From assembly GCA_028867675.1 (NCBI GenBank), contig JAGWGA010000008.1, positions 1-56,117 of the forward strand: a stretch of 56,117 nt of DNA. The letters are read 5' to 3'. Positions 51,704 to 56,117 of the stretch are shown one piece after another (positions within the stretch are counted from its first letter, which is position 1; every line of letters starts with the position of its first letter). Both the position numbers and the translations under genes were made by a program. The notes under the pieces are model-generated. The model did not search any database and was not told where the DNA came from. It was given only the letters and a program-made list of their open reading frames with translations. The stretch comes from Nitrososphaerota archaeon (GTDB lineage Archaea; Thermoproteota; Nitrososphaeria; Nitrososphaerales; Nitrosopumilaceae).

Positions 51704-52604
51704 CTATTTCTCTATCTTGTATGTTCTTTTTCGTGTTCTTCGGATGTATATGAAAATTGATGCAATGACAACTGGGATTACTATGTATGGAATATAGAAT
51801 AGTTGTGAACTTATATCTGAAGGTGTATTTGGCACCATTGATTTTGGAACTATTCGGTAAATTGTTCCATCCGTTAAAGATACTATATACAAAAGACCGT
51901 CTGGTCCATTTGTGACATCTGAAACACAACCAAAATCTGTTCCAAATATTATTTCATCCATGGAATCTCCATAATTTACAACTTTATCCTGTAGTTGGGG
52001 TGAATTAAACACAAACCCGTCTCTGTTTTGGTTTAATTCAAATCTGTAAATATTTCCATTATTGCAATCCCCTACAAACAAATTATTTTGATATTTTCCA
52101 TATGTTGGAGATGTTGCAAAGGCAAGACCGGTAGACTGAACCATTATGATCAGTTGTCATTGCTCCTCCATTATGATATGTTTGTGTTCGTAACAGATTT
52201 TTAATCAGAGTTTTGTTTACTAGTTTCTGACCGTTCCAATCATAACTGTAAACGCGTTTTGCAAGTGGAGGTCCTCCCATGGTTGATGATTCTGTAAAGT
52301 AAAGGTAAACTTTGGTCCCAACAGTTGTAATTCCCAGCATTCCTTGTTCTCCAACACTTGTGACATTTTCCTGAAGCACAGCTTGATTTTGTAAAACTCC
52401 ATCTTTAATCAAGTGGACTTGACCTGAGGCTTTGGATAAAACAAGTATGTCTTTTCCTTCAAATGCCATTGTAGTCGGGCTGCAGCAAATGTCTGTAACA
52501 TATTTTTGAACAACAAAATCGTTGTCTTTTACAGTCGGCTCTGCATATGAAGGCAAAATGACAACTCCAACTAGTGTCAAAATTAGAAATACTAAAAACC
52601 TCAA
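51704..52604 (-). pseudogene. Broken PQQ-type sugar dehydrogenase-like protein
   Basis: A decayed member of the soluble aldose/glucose-sorbosone dehydrogenase family. The 5' part (from an ATG at 52604, with a signal peptide) runs to HNGGAMTTDHNGSVY and then leaves the frame. The 3' part, in another frame from about 52144, continues with STGLAFATSPTYGKYQNNLF, FVGDCNNGNIY, FGTDFG and GPDGLLYIVSLTDGTIYRIVP, then a C-terminal TM. Intact family members have well over 100 residues between these parts, so an internal deletion that also shifts frame is likely. The propeller cannot be complete. Confidence 0.8.
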
Positions 52605-52685
52605 TATTTTTCAGTAAAAATACCCATTAATAAATTCGGTTTTATTGGCTTTTGAAAAAAATAAAAAAAGGAACCTTGGGAAATC

Positions 52686-53354
52686 CTAGAACTTGTCAGT
52701 GCGTATTTTGCGAAATGGCTGACCCGGCTCGATAATTCCAGTCTCAACTATTGGTTTGTCTCCAAGTGCTTTCTCAATTGCCTTTCTTCCAAGTTCAATT
52801 GCTTGGTCTAGCTTGATGTCTTTACTGTATTCTTTAGTTATGACATCAAGTGCAATGTCTGATGCCTGACCGATTGCAAACCCTGAACCTCTAAAGAAAG
52901 TTCCACTTGGATCTACTTGGTACAATTGAATTCCTGTCTGGTCCTCTCCTGTTATTATGACAGATGCTGCTTGCGGTCTTACTGCATATGTTGTATAGTT
53001 GTGGAGAAAACTGCTGAGATGTTTTGCAAGCGAGTCCACATCAATTGGTGTTTCATATGTTAATCTGTGTTTTTGAGATTCTGTTCTCAATGTATCAATT
53101 AGTTGCAAGATGTCTCCGATATATCCCGAGCCTGTTGCACCAATGTGATAATCAATTGGGAAAATTTTTTCAGATGGTTCCATCAATGGATGCGTTGGTT
53201 TTATCTGACTTGCAATCATTGCAAAGTTTGGAGTCTTGATTCCTATTGTAGTAGAGCCACGACTTACAGCTTCCAATGCACTGTCTACTAGAACCAGTCT
53301 TCCTTGAGGACCATAAAATGGAAATCTTCCACTGTTTTGGCTCGAGTCTGACAT
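52686..53354 (-). CDS. Noncanonical proteasome alpha-like subunit
   Basis: A 222-residue protein of the proteasome alpha fold. The N-terminal signature is divergent: GRFPFYGPQGRLVLVDSALEAVSRG in place of the usual DRAxTxFSPDGRLFQVEYAxEAV. The rest follows the fold, including SEKIFPIDYHIGATGSG with the Lys that in archaeal alpha subunits lies in the pocket for ATPase tails, TTYAVRPQAASVIITG, and FFRGSGFAIGQAS. No N-terminal Thr is present, so it is non-catalytic. It follows the beta gene with no gap, so both form one operon. It may form a special 20S core. Confidence 0.85.
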   Translation of the reverse strand: MSDSSQNSGRFPFYGPQGRLVLVDSALEAVSRGSTTIGIKTPNFAMIASQIKPTHPLMEPSEKIFPIDYHIGATGSGYIGDILQLIDTLRTESQKHRLTYETPIDVDSLAKHLSSFLHNYTTYAVRPQAASVIITGEDQTGIQLYQVDPSGTFFRGSGFAIGQASDIALDVITKEYSKDIKLDQAIELGRKAIEKALGDKPIVETGIIEPGQPFRKIRTDKF

Positions 53355-53930
53355 TTATGCAACAACCTCCTTTTGCAAGTTCTTTATTGCAAGAATGTTT
53401 ATTCCGTTTCCAGAACCTGGATCTCTTTCCATTGCAGCAGATACTGCACGAGTTGCGATCTCACTTGCTTGGATGTTTGTTATGTCTTGATTGTACAAGC
53501 TTTCAAGAACACCATATGCGATAGGTGAGCCAGAACCTGAGGATGCAAAGTCTTCTTCCATTACTGCGCCGCTCATGTCCGCTGCAAAGATGTGAGCACC
53601 TTCACTGTCTACTCCTGCCACTAAAAGTTCCACATAGTATGGCTGGTAGTTCCTAAGACCAGAATATGCTATGTTTGCAATCAGCCTTGAAGACTCTCTT
53701 GTACTTAATGGAAAACCTCTTCGCAATTCCATCAGTCTCCGCTCGGCCTTTGCTATCTTGATGATGTACTCTGCATCTGATACTTGGCCTGCGATTGCAA
53801 CAGCTAGTGTGTCATCTATCTTTGCAATTTTTTGTACTATCTTAGAACCGATGAAAAAGCCTTTACTTGCCCTCTTATCGGATCCTAATACCACACCGTC
53901 TTTGGTTTTGATTCCAACTATTGTTGTCAT
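53355..53930 (-). CDS. psmB: Proteasome beta subunit
   Basis: A 191-residue beta subunit of the 20S proteasome. It begins MTTIVGIKTKDGVVLGSDKRASKGFFIGSKIVQKI, so removal of Met exposes Thr as the nucleophile; there is no longer propeptide. The Asp of GSDKRA and the Lys of SKIVQKI match the catalytic Asp17 and Lys33. The later part has FASSGSGSPIAYGVLES and MERDPGSGNGINILAI. It cleaves proteins in the central chamber. Its stop is adjacent to the start of the alpha-like gene. Confidence 0.94.
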   Translation of the reverse strand: MTTIVGIKTKDGVVLGSDKRASKGFFIGSKIVQKIAKIDDTLAVAIAGQVSDAEYIIKIAKAERRLMELRRGFPLSTRESSRLIANIAYSGLRNYQPYYVELLVAGVDSEGAHIFAADMSGAVMEEDFASSGSGSPIAYGVLESLYNQDITNIQASEIATRAVSAAMERDPGSGNGINILAIKNLQKEVVA

Positions 53931-54079
53931 TGCATTCTATACTGTACCCAAGAATTAATTGACTAGGGATATTGCAAATCAGTCACGTGGAAAATCATTC
54001 CTAGTAATTTTTAAAATAGTGTAATTTGTTATATGCAAATGGATAGTTTTTATCCTTTGATTTTATATTGTATTATATC

Positions 54080-54286
54080 ATGCGAGACATCAACGAAATA
54101 ATGCCCAAAGTTCCTAACATGAGGTGGGGTGCACTGACTAACGCATTTCCAACAAATGAGAAAGTAAAGGAAATGGATAATCTATTTCCACATGACGGCA
54201 GATGGCATACCGTCTTTGAGGAACCAGAACAGGTATTTGTTGATGGTGTAAGAATCTGGAAAAAAGATGCTAAAAAATTAAGCTAG
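54080..54286 (+). CDS. Small hypothetical protein
   Basis: A 68-residue soluble protein beginning MRDINEIMPKVPN, with the ATG at 54080 (a TTG four codons earlier is also open). It is tryptophan- and proline-containing (RWGALTNAFPTNEK, HDGRWHTVFEEPEQVF). It is unrecognised but compact and coding in look. Its stop overlaps the end of the convergent gene by four bases. Confidence 0.68.
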   Translation: MRDINEIMPKVPNMRWGALTNAFPTNEKVKEMDNLFPHDGRWHTVFEEPEQVFVDGVRIWKKDAKKLS

Positions 54287-55104
54287 TCTACATGAAATCT
54301 CTGATCTGCAATCCCCGTGATTTTTAATCCAGTCTGACCTTTCACTGGGTGGATTGTAAAATATGGCTCTCCCCATTTTCTGTAATGTAATAATTTTTCA
54401 TCTCCTGTCAAATGTACTGCAATAACATTTCCTTTGTCTGGAATATTTACTGTATGAAATGTGCATAGTTTCTCTGATCTTTTTCCATCGTATTCTGTCT
54501 GCATGAAAATAAAGTCTGTGCAACCATTCTCGTAAAGTGATATGACTGGCTCAAATGGGTCTGATAATTGTTTTTCTATTTCATTTATGACATAGCTGTT
54601 GAAATGGTATCTGGCATATTCTTCCATGTGTTCTACCTCGTTTCTATATGTCCAGGGAGAATCTCTATCAAATACTATATTGTAAGCAGGTTCACCGTAA
54701 GGGATCTCGTTTTTTTGACCCTGTAGGGAAGAATATAGTGCGGCAAGGCCAAATCTCTTTGCCTTGGCATTGGTCAATCCAAATACCTCGTGAATTATTT
54801 CATAATTTCCTGCCTTTTTGGACTTGAATATTGCTTCCATCATAGGGACACCCATTGATGCACAAAGTGATGTATGATATTTGTCTGCAAATGGCCTAAA
54901 TGCATCAGTTGCTTTATTCTTTAAGATGTTTAACTGTAGTAATCTTTTTTCAAATTCTTCTATTGGTTCGTATCTGAAAGTTTTTGATTCGTCTATTTTG
55001 TCTACTCTGCTAACTGATTCTCTTATGTGAGAACTTGTTCTCTCATCGATCTGATTTTTCGCTAAAATTTTGTCAAGTAATGTAAGATCTATATTTTCAG
55101 TCAT
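54283..55104 (-). CDS. Hypothetical 273-residue protein
   Basis: A soluble mixed alpha/beta protein that I do not recognise. The N-terminal 70 residues are helical (LLDKILAKNQIDERTSSHIR), the middle has several Tyr/His-rich parts (YEEFEKRLLQ-like and YRNEVEHMEEYARYHF), and the C-terminal strand part is VIAVHLTGDEKLLHYRK and VKGQTGLKITGI. No cysteine or metal motif is conserved. It is monocistronic and convergent with the small gene before it. No function is proposed. Confidence 0.72.
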   Translation of the reverse strand: MTENIDLTLLDKILAKNQIDERTSSHIRESVSRVDKIDESKTFRYEPIEEFEKRLLQLNILKNKATDAFRPFADKYHTSLCASMGVPMMEAIFKSKKAGNYEIIHEVFGLTNAKAKRFGLAALYSSLQGQKNEIPYGEPAYNIVFDRDSPWTYRNEVEHMEEYARYHFNSYVINEIEKQLSDPFEPVISLYENGCTDFIFMQTEYDGKRSEKLCTFHTVNIPDKGNVIAVHLTGDEKLLHYRKWGEPYFTIHPVKGQTGLKITGIADQRFHVD

Positions 55105-55162
55105 GAATTATTTGATTGGTGTTCAATAGAGTTAAATTTGCTTTGGAGGTCACTGGGAATAA

Positions 55163-55525
55163 TTGGCTCAGCGTATAAAGCAAGCAGATCCATGTACACA
55201 GATTCTAAATCTTCATGAAGACATTCGTTTTGTTGGCAGAATAAAGGATAGAAAATTGATAACATTTGCAAGAAGACCTACAGCCACTGCTTTGCTTGAC
55301 GAGGAGCTAAGTAACATGGCACACTATCAGGCATCTGTCAAGGCTTCATGGGATGAAATGTTCAATGAAAAACTAGGTAAGACAAACTGGATGATAACAT
55401 CAAAAGAAAAAGTAAAGCTTATCACACTATTTCTTGACGATGGGCTTCTGATACTCTCAACTCAGCCAGATGCAGACCACGATGATATCATTGCTCAAAT
55501 AAAAAGCTTAAACGCAAAAATCTGA
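55163..55525 (+). CDS. Small roadblock-like protein of a thaumarchaeal family
   Basis: A 120-residue soluble protein and relative of the one at 2968-3345: both have RFVGRIKDRKLITFARRP (RFAGVIDSKGKVVAYARRPG there), a helix and a KVKLITLFLDDGLLILST strand pair. It starts at TTG with a good ribosome site (GGAGGT, 12 bases before). The function is unknown. It faces the convergent-free gap that holds the structured RNA candidate. Confidence 0.75.
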   Translation: MAQRIKQADPCTQILNLHEDIRFVGRIKDRKLITFARRPTATALLDEELSNMAHYQASVKASWDEMFNEKLGKTNWMITSKEKVKLITLFLDDGLLILSTQPDADHDDIIAQIKSLNAKI

Positions 55526-55619
55526 TTTCCTTATTCAGCTGATGTTATGAAAACTAAGCTTGCATATTGAACGACTGCTATATCCTATCTTGATTATATG
55601 AATAATGAAAGTTAGGTCA

Positions 55620-55715
55620 TTTTGCAATTTATTTGTCTCTTAGTCAGCAGATGACCGGCAAGAAAGCTTTCTTGGAGGGGACTCCTACCAAAGGCACCTC
55701 TCCAACTTTTTTATT
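55620..55715 (+). ncRNA. Candidate structured RNA with terminator, or 26-codon peptide gene
   Basis: A TATA-like GATTATATGAA (centre about 55596) would start a transcript near 55620. It could form two hairpins: CAAGAA-AGCT-TTCTTG at 55659-55674 (a perfect 16-bp DNA palindrome) and GGAGGGG with CCTCTCC at 55674-55703 (7 pairs with one G-T), followed by AAC and six T, as in a terminator. Alternatively the ATG at 55651 opens 26 codons (MTGKKAFLEGTPTKG, stop at 55729). It lies about 95 bases before the transporter gene, so it may be a leader or a separate small RNA. It does not look like a tRNA. Confidence 0.45.
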
Positions 55716-55810
55716 ACCTGCATCAAGATAGTTTTTAAAAATTTCCGTTTTAAATTAAAGTGATTTTAAGGAGCAACACAAATTAAATCAGTTTTAAACT
55801 CAAGAGGCAA

Positions 55811-56117
55811 ATGTTTAGTTTATCAAGACCGCAAAAGATTGTAGCACTTGGCTCGTGGCTTGGGTGGTCACTTGACGGCTATGACCTTGTTCTTATGCTT
55901 CTAGTAATTCCATCTATTAGCCAGCTCTTCTTCCCGTCTACCAATGCAACTCTTAGTCTGATGGCAATCTTTGCAACTTATATCATAACTTTATTTATGC
56001 GCCCCTTTGGTGGGGCCTTCTTTGGAAACTTGGGTGACAAGTATGGGCGAAAAAAACCCATGATTATCACAATCTTGGGATTCTCTCTTGCAACCTTTGC
56101 AACAGGACTCTTGCCAA
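55811..56117 (+). CDS. MFS transporter, N-terminal part (3' end outside window)
   Basis: The first 102 residues of a major facilitator transporter, which moves small solutes using an ion gradient. It begins MFSLSRPQKIVALGSWLGWSLDGYDL, then has membrane helices and the loop FGNLGDKYGRKKP, the conserved G-x-L-x-D-K-Y-G-R-K-K motif between the second and third helices. The start and the DGYD motif suggest the metabolite:H+ symporter group. A leader of about 30 bases, with GAGG before the ATG and a TATA-like TTTTAAATTAAAG (about 55755), precedes it. The substrate is not known. Confidence 0.9.
   Translation, partial: MFSLSRPQKIVALGSWLGWSLDGYDLVLMLLVIPSISQLFFPSTNATLSLMAIFATYIITLFMRPFGGAFFGNLGDKYGRKKPMIITILGFSLATFATGLLP

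Noticed and set aside
55620-55715. tRNA-like gene
   Set aside because: The hairpins do not make a cloverleaf and there is no TPsiC-like arm or anticodon stem.
1-56117. Mobile elements, integrases, transposases or phage genes
   Set aside because: I found no transposase, integrase or terminal repeats; the pseudogenes look like decay of chromosomal genes.

Overview
The window is a gene-dense, AT-rich stretch of archaeal chromosome with no rRNA or tRNA gene and no recognisable transposon, integrase or CRISPR array. It looks like an ammonia-oxidising member of the Nitrososphaerota (Thaumarchaeota). The reasons are an Amt ammonium transporter, many exported proteins ending in PEFG or PEFP plus a membrane segment (the archaeosortase-type signal of this phylum), membrane-anchored multicopper oxidase and CopC/CopD copper proteins, archaeal proteasome subunits without bacterial features, a class III PHA synthase with an AbrB-type granule protein, and promoters of the archaeal TATA kind, often with the start codon 25-30 bases downstream (leaderless). 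No ammonia monooxygenase gene lies here, so the lifestyle is an inference, and I cannot name the genus.

Layout. 1-6.5 kb: the tail of a histidine kinase, two related small proteins, an HD-domain protein, a CxxC-x17-CxxC zinc protein, exported proteins, a TPR protein and an S-layer-like protein. 6.5-15.7 kb: a stand-alone RAM (Lrp-type) protein, a PEBP protein, a phasin-like protein, a large PKD-like surface protein, a broken methyltransferase, an HD-plus-acetyltransferase-like fusion, surface proteins and a patatin lipase. 15.8-22.6 kb: CBS and alpha/beta-hydrolase genes leading into a polyhydroxyalkanoate (PHA) island: phasin, phaE, phaC, a second phasin, an AbrB-phasin fusion resembling haloarchaeal PhaR, and an aldehyde dehydrogenase sharing one symmetric TATA box with the phasin operon. 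22.7-31.7 kb: a zinc ribbon, HxlR regulator, pirin, nitroreductase with an F420-type oxidoreductase, Amt with an overlapping C2H2 protein, UppP, a membrane-bound HTH protein, SIMPL protein, a second RAM protein and a radical SAM enzyme.

31.7-40 kb is a copper-and-surface region. A 975-residue CopC-CopD-beta-propeller fusion diverges from two exported proteins; all three are predicted to begin with histidine after signal cleavage, as copper-binding CopC does. 40-48 kb holds membrane and surface genes, a CBS protein and an MscS channel. Three promoters here share a 20-bp palindrome with conserved spacing to the start codon, and one belongs to a small winged-helix regulator, so this looks like a local, probably self-controlled regulon.

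48-56 kb: malic enzyme, a multicopper oxidase behind a DtxR/IdeR-like 16-bp palindrome, a second nitroreductase with a tiny zinc ribbon, a decayed PQQ-type sugar dehydrogenase, a proteasome beta subunit adjoining an unusual alpha-like subunit, a structured candidate RNA (or 26-codon peptide gene), and the start of an MFS transporter that runs off the end.

No intergenic gap exceeds about 300 bases. The most promising new biology is the shared-operator regulon, the PhaR-like control of the PHA island, the N-terminal-histidine copper cluster and the small structured RNA before the MFS gene.
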